From the NCBI GenBank assembly GCA_029706075.1, contig JAINUG010000039.1, positions 1,573,501-1,637,500 on the forward strand: a DNA stretch of 64,000 nucleotides. Direction: 5' to 3'. Made by a program: the position numbers and the translations under genes. Of the stretch, positions 1 through 10,290 are shown in pieces. The notes beneath the pieces were generated by a model. The model worked only from the letters and a program-made list of their open reading frames with translations, did not search any database and was not told the origin of the DNA. The stretch comes from Aldrovandia affinis. Its lineage: Eukaryota; Chordata; Actinopteri; Notacanthiformes; Halosauridae. Position 1 is the stretch's first letter, and each line of letters opens with the position of its first letter.

Positions 1-229
1 TATACCTGTAGGCTAAAAGAAACACCTTGTAGTTGGTTCTGTTGTATCAAATGTGGGCCAATTAGTACTTTCGACCAGCCCAAGAATGATTATGAATGCA
101 CATTTAAAAAAGTTTAGGTTTTTTTTATGACCCAAATCTTTTGATGGCCAACTAATCATAATGCCTTGCATTTCTCACACTGTTAAAATGAAAGCGAGGA
201 GATTACTTTGACCTCAAATACGTTTTCCG

Positions 230-285
230 CTCAACAATTTGCCGGGCTGGGCCCTGAATGTGTTAAAACCCTAGCGACGCCCCTG
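230..285. repeat. hAT transposon end fragment
   Basis: The stretch ends in CTAGCGACGCCCCTG, the reverse complement of a CAGGGGCGTCGCTAG terminus that I know from teleost hAT elements. No partner terminus is visible upstream within the window, so it is either truncated or begins before the window. The assignment rests on the terminal motif only. Confidence 0.4.
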
Positions 286-2660
286 CCCATCCCTACAATG
301 TTTTATAAGTCAGAAAATAAATGGAAAATGCTCGGCCCATGTGCAAGATTTTTCAAATCTAGCCCCCATGAAAAAGTAATTGAATAGCCCCACTTCTTGA
401 ATAGAAGTGTGTTCCATACTTTTTAATGTAAAAAACTTTTTTCTGTGGTAATATGGTTCCGCTATGATGTCCTAGAATGTTTCATGTTGCAGGGTGGGGC
501 ACTGGGTTGGTCAATGAGGCTGATATCAATTCCTTTCCATCCTTAAGTCTAAATCTTAAGCTTTTAAAGCAATGTGTGACCAGCAATGGAAGGCAATGGG
601 CCTTGGGTGAGCAGAGTTAAAGTCTCCTTTATTGACCCACATTATTCCTTGCTGTAATAACAATAATAATAATCTTTGCCATGCAAGCGAGGTGGGGATA
701 TGCAAATTCAGAAGTCATCCCAGAATTAATTCTCTCTGACGGCTGCTATTTTTATTTCTTCCAAATTCCACACTGACACACTTTCTTTTAATTAAACCGC
801 AACAGTGTGAGAGAGAGACTGGGGGAGGGGGGCTCTTCCTCATTAGAAGGCTTTACTCGTGACTGTGGGAATGCATTCTCCATTCAGCGCTCTTTTGATG
901 AAGCCTTTCTGTTTTAGGAACCAAATGGCAAACTTCAGTCGGGTATTAGCCTACTTATTCCTGCCCTTGTTGTGTGTTTCCTCTTCTACGCGAACACATT
1001 TCTGTCTCCCGGCCCGACGAGCCAGGAATCCTTGTTAAATCAACATGTGAGGCAGCAGCAGGTGAGGTAGGTAGAGGTGTATATTCCTGCTCTAAGGAGA
1101 TTATTACCTTTTAAACCAAATTCTGCATCTTCAGTACTATTTTTTGAACATAAGCTTTTGTCTGCATAACAACCCCATATTTTATGTAGTCTTTGTGGGA
1201 ATTGAATATCCAAAATGACACCATCAGCCTTTTTTTATTACACCAAGTAATCTCCAGGATTTCCCCATGGGAAATAGAGACATAATCAGCATTGTGTAGG
1301 TATTAAACTGAAATTCAGCCCAGGCTCTGAGTTCCCTCTCCCACACAATCCTCTGAGCTGGCTTGGCTGCCTAATTATGATTAAACGTCACAATAAAAAA
1401 AGGGAGAAAAAAAACAGTTCTCATATTTTTCAGGTAAAGGTAAGAAAAGGTGGGCAAAATTGGAAAATTAATAATGCTTCCTGGTGTAGGCTTTTTTTTT
1501 TAACGAAATGAAATATTGTTTTGCTGTACAAATTGTATAAATTGAGCTTGAAATGGGTCACACTCTGGGAAGCGAGTATACATTCTGCTTTAGGCAGAGC
1601 GATGAACTGGGTCATCTTTAGAAGCCTGTGATAAGTGCTCACTTTTCCCGGCACTCAACAGAAACAACAGGCGAGCATCTGTGACTCAGACGCGATTTGT
1701 CTGCAAAGTTAATCCACCGTCAGCACGGCACGTCACCCCAACTTTTTTTTTACCATTCAGGAGGTGCCCGTGTCATCTGACAACATTCCAATCAGCCTAC
1801 CGCATTTTAATTTGTTTCAAGTGGGGGAAGGGGGGGGCGAGATGAAATGAAACTTTATGAAAAAATATTTTCTTTTTTTTTAAAAGGTAATAATTACAGA
1901 CCATGGGTGAGAGCATTCCATTTGCAATGCTCATTAGAGAATCAATCGGTGAATAATTGAATTCCTCAGTGTTTCAGTGTTGGTGGAGACTCCCAGGAGT
2001 CGTCATTCATCATTGTAGAGTTCTGGAAATTTAAGAGACGGGCTATGGATTTACCCACAAGCCCCAGGGTTAGATGTGCTGACAGCAGAATGAGGGGGAT
2101 AAATTGCCTTTCTCACATTCAATCCAGTGTCTTGCATCAGCACAGGAAAGAGCCCCTGTCTCCACAGCAAATCTCTTCACAGGACCAGGACACCCCCCCC
2201 CCTCCAACCATTGGAAACTGATGATTCTACTTGAATACAAATAGAAAACAAGATCACACGAATGTATTTATTATGACTGGACTTATTGGAGTATTCTTTT
2301 CCGGCAAAACAACACTCCTCGTAACAATATTCATGAATGAATATTCATTTGCGCCCTCGAAAATGATGTTAATCGGGGCGATGCGTTTTCCTCAAAAAGC
2401 CTTAAGGGGACAGTGCCACTCGTTGACGATTTCTCAAGTTCATGTTGATGCTTCCATGATATAGCCATGATTCCATGGTATGCTCAGCTGTGTGTTTTAT
2501 TATTGCTTTGGGCGTGGTGTTATTATTTCAGGAGCAGCTCTCTGTGGATGTGGAACTGTGAACATATTGCCTAGAGCAGGCAAAGGTCGGCTTTGGATTT
2601 AAACTGGCTGATGAGATTTGTGTCAATGATCCATACCCCCACCCACCTGCCCACCCATAC
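286..2660. other. Non-coding interval
   Basis: No convincing exon is visible. Homopolymer runs are common (T runs near 121, 1493 and 1742; a C run near 2191). Positions 1880-1975 hold a compact AT-rich island with AATAATTAC, TTTGCAATGCTCATT and GAATAATTGAATT, which resembles a developmental enhancer but is not proven to be one. Confidence 0.5.
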
Positions 2661-2662
2661 AT

Positions 2663-2757
2663 AAACACACGGACACAGACACACACACACAAACACACGG
2701 ACACAGACACACACACACAAACACAAACACACGGACACAGACACACACACACACAAA
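2663..2757. repeat. Compound CA minisatellite
   Basis: About three units of roughly 28-38 bp alternate ACACACGGACACAGAC with (CA)n and CAAACA. The open frames on the minus strand here encode only Val/Cys-rich repeat peptides and are not genes. Confidence 0.9.
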
Positions 2758-3122
2758 CAAAAATGTGCTATTGCCAGAATCACAGCAGTGTGCATTCTAT
2801 CACGGTTGGAATTGTCTCATCGCGTGCCAGTGAGTGTAAGTTATCCGGCGTTAGATTTTGTGTTTAGCTTCTGCGTTCGCTTCCTGTTTCACTGGTTGCA
2901 AGTAGCAGTTAACGCTACTTAGTTAGCTTAATTAGTATCTTGTTGCTGATGCTCCAGTGCTTATTAGTTTATATCGCTGCTTAGAAGTTGTATTTCAAAC
3001 TTGATTGGTACTTAGCTGGTTTCAATCGGTTTTATTGTATCAGGTGTATCGCCCGTGTCTGTAGTTGAGCGTTCCTTGAGTAGTGGGAGGAACCTGTGAG
3101 TTGTTAATTAGTCTGTATTGTT

Positions 3123-3361
3123 GTCAGGTGGCATTTGCCACTCCTCCTCGACCTGTCGGCTGCATTCGACACGGTGGACCACCAGATCCTGCTCTCATCT
3201 CTCGTCGAGATGGGAATCTTTGGATCTGCATTGACATGGTTCGAATCCTACCTGGCTGACCGGTCCTACCAGGTGGCCTGGAGAGGATCCCTCTCCTGTC
3301 CCCACACCCGCACTACCAGAGTCCCGCAGGGCTCGGTGCTAGGCCCCGTCCTATTCGCCCC
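3123..3361 (+). pseudogene. LINE reverse transcriptase fragment
   Basis: The + frame reads DLSAAFDTVDHQILL, the RT motif A with a catalytic-type Asp, followed about 55 residues later by RVPQGSVLGPVLF, the motif B region. This order and wording are typical of the L2/CR1-type non-LTR retrotransposons of fish. Only about 76 residues of an RT domain of several hundred remain. The YxDD motif, endonuclease and 3' tail are absent. The frame is cut just after GPVLF, where Tc1 transposon sequence begins. The 330 bp upstream do not show coding sequence I can place and may be unrelated. Confidence 0.8.
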
Positions 3362-3775
3362 TTAGTTCCAGTGAAGGGTACTCTTAATGCTACAGGATAT
3401 GAAGACATCTTAGCCAATTGGGCACTTCCAACTTTGTGGCAACAGTTTGGGGAAGGCCCTTTGCTGTTCCAGCATGACTGTGCCCCTGTGCACAAAGCGA
3501 GGTCCATAAAGACATGGTTAGACAAGTTTGGTGTGGAGGAACTCGATTGGCCTGCACAGAGCCCTGACCTCAACCCCATTGAACACCTTTGGGAGGAATT
3601 AGAACGCCGATTGCGAGCCGGGCTTTCTTGTCCAACATCAGTGCCTGACCTCACAGATGCTCTTTTGGCTGAATGGGCACAAATTCCCACAGACACACTC
3701 CAAAATCTTGTGGAAAGCCTTCCCAGAAGAGTGGCAGCTGTCATAGCCGCAAAGGGGGGTCCAACTCTATATTAA
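3362..3775 (+). pseudogene. Tc1 transposase C-terminal half
   Basis: An intact frame covers the end of a DDE transposase. The second catalytic Asp lies in QHDCAPVHKA and the Glu in NPIEHLWEELERR. Counting between them gives exactly 34 residues, the DD34E signature of Tc1 elements. The typical SPDLNPIEHLW stretch is present. The N-terminal HTH/DNA-binding domain and the first Asp are missing, so the product cannot catalyse transposition. Met at 3371 is internal to the original protein and is not a true start. The frame has no stop or frameshift, which suggests fairly recent decay. Confidence 0.85.
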
Positions 3776-3858
3776 TGCCCATGGTTTTAGAATGGGATGT
3801 CCAACAAGCTCATATAGGTGTGATGGTCAGGTGTCCACTGTCCACTGGCCATATAGTG
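3362..3858 (+). mobile_element. Tc1-like transposon, 3' half
   Basis: The 5' half is missing. What remains runs from mid-transposase through the stop near 3775 to a terminal sequence ending CCATATAGTG next to TA, the usual Tc1 target dinucleotide. The 85 bp after the stop, with GGGATGTC and CAGGTGTCC, look like the 3' inverted-repeat region of fish Tc1 elements. The element abuts the LINE fragment on the left and a CA microsatellite on the right, so it was truncated by insertion, recombination or deletion. Confidence 0.8.
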
Positions 3859-3866
3859 TACATACA

Positions 3867-3933
3867 TACACACAAACACAGGCATACACACACATGCACA
3901 CACAAACATACACACACAAACACACCCACACAC

Positions 3934-4020
<87 letters not shown>

Positions 4021-4044
4021 CATGCACACACACAAACACACACC
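3867..4044. repeat. (CA)n microsatellite with (CATA)n
   Basis: A long CA tract contains CATACA units near 3930-3965 and a nearly pure (CA)n run near 3966-4014. His/Thr and Val/Cys open frames on both strands are artefacts of the repeat. Confidence 0.97.
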
Positions 4045-4644
4045 CTTTCACCTCTGATACATGCGAGGGAGGGATACAATGTTCAGCCAGGCAGGAAACA
4101 CACTGAGATTATGCTATGCTATGGAGAGAACTGTAATACTGGTCATGTGCTGGTCATACACTGTTCAGGCATCTGACAATATCACCCCTGGGGTGACAAT
4201 AACAATTTAACCAATTTTTGTACCCTATTGTGTATTTTCATCCAATTTTTAAATATCCAATCACATATGTATGTCCATCCAATAACTGCATACAATAACT
4301 GTAACATGCTCTACCAATTTTGGAGAGCACAGACCATTGGAGAGCACAAAATACATATTTTTACTCAAATTTGTTTTCTTTTCTCTTTTTTCCCCCTTCC
4401 TGCAGGACTGGGAACCCTTTGCAAACCAACAATATACTGAGAAGGGCCCAATGATTTCAAGTATCTTACATAAAATCTGCACATTTGGTACTTTCCTAAA
4501 ATCATTTTTTCCTGTATAATAAACTAATAAATGAAACGAAATTGAAGCACAAGTCGTTCTCCAAAGCATGTTCTGCCAGCCACCACTTCCTTTCACCCTG
4601 CAGGCCACACAGTCGTTGTGCTGTGTCAGAGTTGTACTCTACTG
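4045..4644. other. Non-coding interval
   Basis: AT-rich unique sequence. The stretch 4255-4350 has short internal echoes (AATAACTG..AATAACTG, GAGAGCACA..GAGAGCACA). No splice-flanked exon was found. Confidence 0.4.
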
Positions 4645-5256
4645 CAGTGGCTCCCAAATTTCCCAAGCCCACAACCCATTTAATGAGCGATTGCCTTTTC
4701 TGTGACCCACTCCTACTTAACCTGACATATTCTAAAACATGGAATTAAAATGTTTTTTAACAAACAAAATGCATGTCAAAACAACTGTGTACACTGTGAC
4801 CAGTGCAGTGTTTTGTTTGTGTGAATGTCTGTATGATGTCTGTATGACATACAGTCAATAACTTTTTTCCCCAGTGGTCATTTTATCTCACGACCCACCA
4901 GTGGGGACCAACCCAATCAATCAAAATGTATTTGTATAGCGCATTTGACAAAATATTTGTCACAATATGCTTTACAGCAGACCGTGGGCTGAGCCCCCAC
5001 AAAGGCAAACCTGGCAACAACAGTGGCAAGTAAAAACTTAGTGGACTAGGTGAAACACAAAAAAATTAACCTTAGGATGAACCAGACTCAGCGGGGGAAG
5101 CCCATCCTCCTCTGGTTGGCTTAGGGTCTGAGTTTGTAATGACCAGCAGTGATCAATGAGTCCATATGACAATTAGGGACTTGATTACTAAGTTTGCAGG
5201 TGTAAGTGGTGGTCCTAGGGTGGGGTAGTGGGCTGACGCACGGTTTGGGAACCACT
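4645..5256. mobile_element. hAT-like relic, interrupted by another repeat
   Basis: The left end CAGTGGCTCCCAAA is mirrored by TTTGGGAACCACT on the right, a hAT-type terminal inverted repeat. The text just inside the left end (ACAACCCATTTAATGAGCG) is typical of non-autonomous fish hAT copies. No matching 8-bp target duplication is visible, consistent with age. The middle is occupied by an unrelated repeat at 4918-5180, so the original element was probably about 350 bp. There is no transposase frame. Confidence 0.55.
4918..5180 (+). repeat. Dispersed repeat, copy 1 (TGTATAGCGCATTT type)
   Basis: This is homologous to 36346-36590. Both start with AATCAAAATG-ATTTGT-TAGCGCATTTGACAAA (mismatches at the dashes), share CACAATATGCTTTACAGCAG, and end near GGGTCTGAGTTTGTAATGACC. 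The opening resembles the TTTATAGCGC/TTTACA module found in many fish repeats. I cannot say whether it is a SINE or a DNA element. It sits inside the hAT relic and so inserted later. Confidence 0.75.
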
Positions 5257-6075
5257 ACGGTCCTGTTTGCAGGCACCTGATCGCCCTAACACAATGAAAC
5301 AGGGACAATCACACCAATTGAAACCCTCCCTCCCTGGATGACCCTAAGGCTGATTGTACATTGCCCTGGGTGGCTGCTGGCTACAGTCTACACCAGCACA
5401 CTCAGAACGTAGAAAGTGGCCTTGCACTCCATTGCATATTCTTGTATGTGTATGTTGGAACGATGTAGGTTTGTCTTGATATATAGATTATGTTTTAATG
5501 TTTATTTGCTGTGGAACATACATTAAGTTATGGAAGAACCATGTTTTTGAAATCCATTATGTAATATATCATTAGGAGCTATGATAGCAATAGTGTTCTG
5601 GCAGCAGGATGCAGTAATAAGCTTTATTTTTGAATATCAGGAAAGCACATCTGAAAAGAAAAACAAACATGTTTATAAAATGCATAAGTGTAATATGAAC
5701 CATTACAGTAAAATACAATTCCACAAAGCTAGCTAGCTAGTTTGGTAGTTGGCAAGCAAAGTTTATAAACATTTAACTTTAGTTAACCAGCATTGGCATT
5801 AATTTTTTCCGAATGCTTTGAAGCAATAAGGAAACTATTGCTGCAATTTTCACAAAACGTAACTCCAAAAACCAAACTACTAATTCTTGTGACAAAAGTC
5901 TGTTACATGTGCAAAAACGTACCTTTATTGTTCTATTAAGTAAATAAATATTATATGAACAACATACTTGTACCAAAATCTTGAGTTTATTCTTGAAAAC
6001 CACATTAGTTACATTTCTTAAATAAATTATAATCATAGCAACAGTGTTGAGCTCTTAGAATGTCAAGGTTGCAAA
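5257..6075. other. Non-coding interval
   Basis: AT-rich unique sequence with a short CTAG run near 5729-5740. No exon or transposon end was recognised. Confidence 0.4.
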
Positions 6076-6175
6076 TGTAACCATGGTTCCCTGAGTAAGG
6101 AGACATCACAGCAATGGGAATACACCCACTCATGGGCAGACGGCTGAAGTCCCTATGCAACAATGCTAGATTGGC
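6076..6175. repeat. Possible dispersed repeat (TGTAACCATGGTTCCCTGAG type)
   Basis: TGTAACCATGGTTCCCTGAG followed by GGAGACATCACAGCAATGGG resembles a high-copy repeat I recall from fish genomes. There is only one copy here, so the call rests on memory of the family. Confidence 0.3.
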
Positions 6176-6237
6176 CAAGGTGTGTGTCAATCTCTGCGGG
6201 AGCCCCCACCTCCCCGTGGCCATGAATAACCCTGATT

Positions 6238-6545
6238 GACCGGTTAGCGGTAAGAGCGTTCGACACTAGCCACGGCGACCGGGGTTCAATTCCACCGGTT
6301 GTGCTAGTAGGGGGCGGCAATTGGCTGTCTGCCTCTGGGGGGAGGGATAAAAGCCGTAGGAAAAACTTGCTGCATATATGAGTGGTCTTGTGTGTCAGTG
6401 ACAGGCTTCATCTTCAGCTTAGGCGGGTACTGGCTCGAAGGAGGCGCTTGCTACTGGCCAGACTACGGCAACGAGTTCTCATACAAGGGAGGGGGTGATT
6501 GGCACGAAAAAGAGGGGGGATATAATTGGAAAAACTTGGGAAAAA
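6238..6545 (+). repeat. tRNA-derived SINE, family B, copy 1
   Basis: A tRNA-like head carries a box A-like stretch (GGTTAGCGGTAAGAGCG) and box B (GGGTTCAATTCC at 6283-6294). It is followed by GGCAATTGGCTGTCTGCC, shared with the copy at 44078. The 3' end has ATAATTGGAAAAACTTGGG, echoed at 23188, 28135 and 44355. It is transcribed by Pol III when active and moved by a partner LINE. Confidence 0.75.
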
Positions 6546-6618
6546 CAGTAAAATTATTTACAAATGTTTAAAAACATTGCTGAGCACGCTGGTCATTTCA
6601 CCATGTTACTCCATGCGG

Positions 6619-6768
6619 GTGTGTTTTCAGCCTTCATAATTAAAAAAGTTCAAAGATTTTCATCCAAACCATACAAAGCAATGCAAGTTGTGTTTTCAGC
6701 CTTCATAATTAAAAAGTTCAAAATTTTTCACCGGGTGTTACAAACCCATACAAAGGAATGCAAGTTGC
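6619..6768. repeat. Two-copy tandem duplication, about 75 bp
   Basis: Two adjacent units share GTGTTTTCAGCCTTCATAAT followed by TAAAAAGTTCAAA, and both end with CATACAAAG-AATGCAAGTT. The second unit carries a small insertion (GGGTGTTA). Confidence 0.8.
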
Positions 6769-9700
6769 ATACATTACTATAGTGTAACCAAGTTTGGTGC
6801 CTGTAGCTTCAAAGCTTACATTTTTTGTTAAAAACCACAACCACAACCACAACAATAAGTAATCCTGACAAATAGCAATAGTCTTGGGATGTTTCACATG
6901 CAGACTAATTAGGCTCCTGAGAGCAGAAAAACAACAACAGATGACTACACTTTCTGACTCATTATGACATCAGAACATTCTGTCCTTTCCTGTCAGCTGA
7001 GAAAGGTACTCTTTGGTGTCCCTGTCTTTGACCTATAGAAGCAGTACCAATTCCTGTCTACCGGTGTAAATGTTTACTGTTGTGGTTTAGAAACCCATGT
7101 GCACACACTAAAAAGCATTCTCAGATTTCTCATCATTAAGTAACAGGATGCAATTGTGAAAAACGTCCAAGCTAGAACCATTTGAACTAGCTTGTAAACA
7201 TACAGTGGCTTTTACTATCATTTATTGATATGTATATTGAGTGATTACCACCCTCAAATGCTTCTTGTCCATGATTGGTGTTATTTCCTATGACCATCAG
7301 TGAGGGTTTGGATGGAATCGCTATTACACATTAAATGTATCTTTTTTTACATTTTCCCTGAGGCAGTCTGCTAGTCAAGGACACATTATAAAGTCATTTG
7401 ATATTGAAGATAACCGTCAACCATGGGGTCCCAGAGCAGATCGCTTCTTTGCTGTAACATTGCTTCTAAACCGCTGGCGTAATGTTTGGAGTGTCACCGA
7501 ACACATGATTCTCTCAGTGGTTCATTAATAAAATAATGAATAACAACATGAATAAAAACAAAACAAAAGTGCAACTCGAAGCTTCTGTAACTGGTTCAAT
7601 TTGCAACGACCTCGACGTGTCCTCAAGTCAAAACTTTATTGGTGAACTCCAGATGGAGCACGGATGTACTTTCTGTGAGCGTGAAATTCGAGAGCGATTC
7701 CCGCCATTTTGTACATTCTCTCATTATTTATCCTGTTTTGATCTCTTGGCAGTTGCATGGGCCTGTTTATTATGACATCACATTCAGACTCAACTATTGG
7801 CACTGAAGAACATGGCAAAGGATTGGCATGGAAACACAGAAAGGGATGGTGGGATTGAAAGCAGACCTGATCCACTGCGTGTTTTGGATTCAGGTGTATT
7901 GTTTGTGTGAGCAGGCAGAGGGGAGAAATCACGACCACCAAGCCCTGAATTTTGATACTGATTGATGTTTGGCATATGGCAGCTGCTGACACATTGATTA
8001 CAAGGAGCACAGCTAGTCTCCAGGCTCTGATAGCACATCAAAAAAACAAAGTGACTTACACTTTGGAAACACACTGATTGTTTATGCAAGAACCTATTCT
8101 GCACCACTCCTCAGAATTTTCCAGTAACGGACTCTCCCAGGTTTTGTCAAATGGCTACTTTTTGGAAGGAAGAAAGAAAATCAATTATAAAGTTAATTAC
8201 TTTAATGCATTTTGTTTTCTGCACTGAAAAACTTGAGAATGCATTCTATATTCAAGACACAGTCAAGCTAAATCGTTTACAACTAGCTCTGTGCGCGTAG
8301 CAGACTTTGTGCTCCTCTGTCGCCACAGATCAAAATTAATATCAAAAAAGTGTATGAATTATTAATCAGTGTTTAATAAAAAAACATGGTTAGCAGGACC
8401 TCAATTTGTATCCTTAATGTGTATTTTAGTAACTGTTTTTCATATGCACAGGCAGTAACTAAAAATCCCAAATAAATGAGTAAAACAATATCCTTGGAAA
8501 AAACATTAGCATTACCACCAAGACAGTGAATAGTAACAATTTAAGCTATGTGTACGTATAAGAAGTGCTGATCCTAAATGTCTTGCACTTACATGGTGGG
8601 TAATATTGTTTCCATGTTTTTGCCTCTCCTCCAGAGAACATTCATGCCGCTCCCATCCATCAAGGGGAATGCCTCACTCAGATCAGTCAGATACCACAAT
8701 TCATCTCCCCACTCCCTGATTCAAATCTTTTCCTTTTTTTTTTCAAACAATCTACAGCAACCCCTGGGGAACACTGAAAAATTGCTGCTTTATAATGCCG
8801 CGTCTGTAAAACTAATAGCCCCTGTAGTTAATGTAGCCCGATTTCTCTCAATGCGGTGTGATTTTTCCCCCCCCCCTGTGCCCTTTGACCTCTTTCGTGC
8901 CTGCTGGATAAGCCGTCGATACTCGTTCCCCTGCGCTCTGTGGCCCGGTCCCTCTCCTTCCCCTGCAACGCTTCATGATTCTGCCCCTCTGCGATGGCTC
9001 ATTCAAATTCCAGACACAGCAGTGTGGTGTGTGAGCTGTAGTCCAGGGGTCTGCAGTGGCAGGTTCCAGTTCCAAGCTACAGGGGGAGACCCTTAACCCT
9101 TCATCCAGGGGGGCCCTAGGTCCTTACCCTTAAGCCCTTACCATAGTCTGCCTAGGCTACCTTGCCTATACTAATGTATGTCATTTCAGAAAGCATTTTT
9201 TGTGGTGGTGGTGGTGGTTGGGTCATTGGAGGACTGTTGATTTGACTGATCATTTCCAGGTTAAAACAACCTGTACTATGAGACAATGCAATTTTGATTA
9301 CCAAAAATATAGCCTGCTGTTCTGATATTATGACAAGGTTTTCTGTACGGCTAATTATCTATGCCCTCTGCAGCAGGAGCCAATGCGTACGAGCCAAATC
9401 TTCAGCTTTACGCACTAAATTTGAATCGTTGCCCCCTTTCGTAGTGTGAAACCACGTAATGCTCCACTTTACACTGTTCACGTTCAGCTGCCAGCCCTGC
9501 CCTGGAGGAGACAGTAATGTTACAACTCATCTAAATCTAAATGGGCAGATAGTTCTTTAATTAAGCGGACCACTGGCTGCTTCATAAACCCGGGGGAAGA
9601 CGTTCCGTCGGCGCACTTTCTCATTAAACACCAGTCTCCCCGCTAATGGGCACGCACGCTGCCCTGGCCTTCAGGAAGCCACCCTCCAGTACGACGGGGC

Positions 9701-9803
9701 TCGTCCTGCAACAGCGGGCATCGTGTCACCCGGGCATCCACTTGGGTGCCTCGCAATCCCCGAGGGCTAAGCTACATGTACCGTGCCCACCTCCCCCCCC
9801 GCC
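6769..9803. other. Non-coding interval
   Basis: Unique sequence with a CCACAA run near 6835-6852 and a T run near 8737. The 172-codon open frame at 8578-9096 contains homopolymer stretches and no domain I recognise, so I do not call it a gene. A TGG/TGGT run lies near 9202-9218. Confidence 0.4.
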
Positions 9804-9823
9804 TCCACACACACACACACACA
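9804..9823. repeat. Short (CA)n
   Basis: About ten CA units directly downstream of a C-rich run. Confidence 0.9.
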
Positions 9824-10015
9824 GCCTACGAGTGACTGACTGGCTATCCTAGAGGCGCTTAATCAAGTCAATTCCATTCCATTAAGTCCCTCCGATCTTC
9901 CACAAATTAGTCACGTTCGCTCGGTGGCTTCGTCCCGCCACTGTCTGCAGGTCTAATCTTCGGCGCCTGACCCGCAGTGTCCTGCCGATGCCGATGTGCC
10001 GGCAGTGCCTGGGAG

Positions 10016-10282
10016 CATAGGCGTAGCGTGGGGGGTGCCACCGGTGCGGGCGCACCAGGCGCAAAATTCCGAGGGGCACAACATTTCAGAAGAAGAAAAA
10101 AAAACACAGTCAGGGCAGCGGTCCCCAACCTTTTCTTGCACCACGGACCGGTTTCATGCACAGGGCGTAAAATTCACATTTTTTCCCCCGCTGCCCTAAC
10201 TGGTGGAAGGGACTCAGGGAGTGCTAACGGATTACCGTTACGTGCCTCACCCCGGGTGCTGGCAACCCACGCTACGCCACTG
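10016..10282. mobile_element. Non-autonomous hAT element with perfect 8-bp TSD
   Basis: The left end CATAGGCGTAGCGTGGG and the right end (reverse complement CAGTGGCGTAGCGTGGG) form a 15/17 terminal inverted repeat. The flanks are an exact 8-bp duplication, CCTGGGAG at 10008-10015 and 10283-10290, the hAT signature. The element is 267 bp and has no transposase. Inside, from about 10115, lies CAGCGGTCCCCAACCTTTT with ACGGACCGGTTTCATG, typical of a second hAT-type family, and it closes with CCGCTG near 10190. Confidence 0.8.
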
Positions 10283-10290
10283 CCTGGGAG

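Noticed and set aside
3673-4176. 167-codon + frame running from the Tc1 end into CA repeat
   Set aside because: It is out of frame with the transposase and consists mainly of microsatellite.
6240-6320. Possible functional tRNA gene
   Set aside because: Box A and B are present but the cloverleaf is degenerate and the sequence continues into a SINE body shared with 44078.
8578-9096. 172-codon + open frame
   Set aside because: No domain, homopolymer-driven stretches, no splice or promoter support; length is within what a 64-kb window can give by chance.
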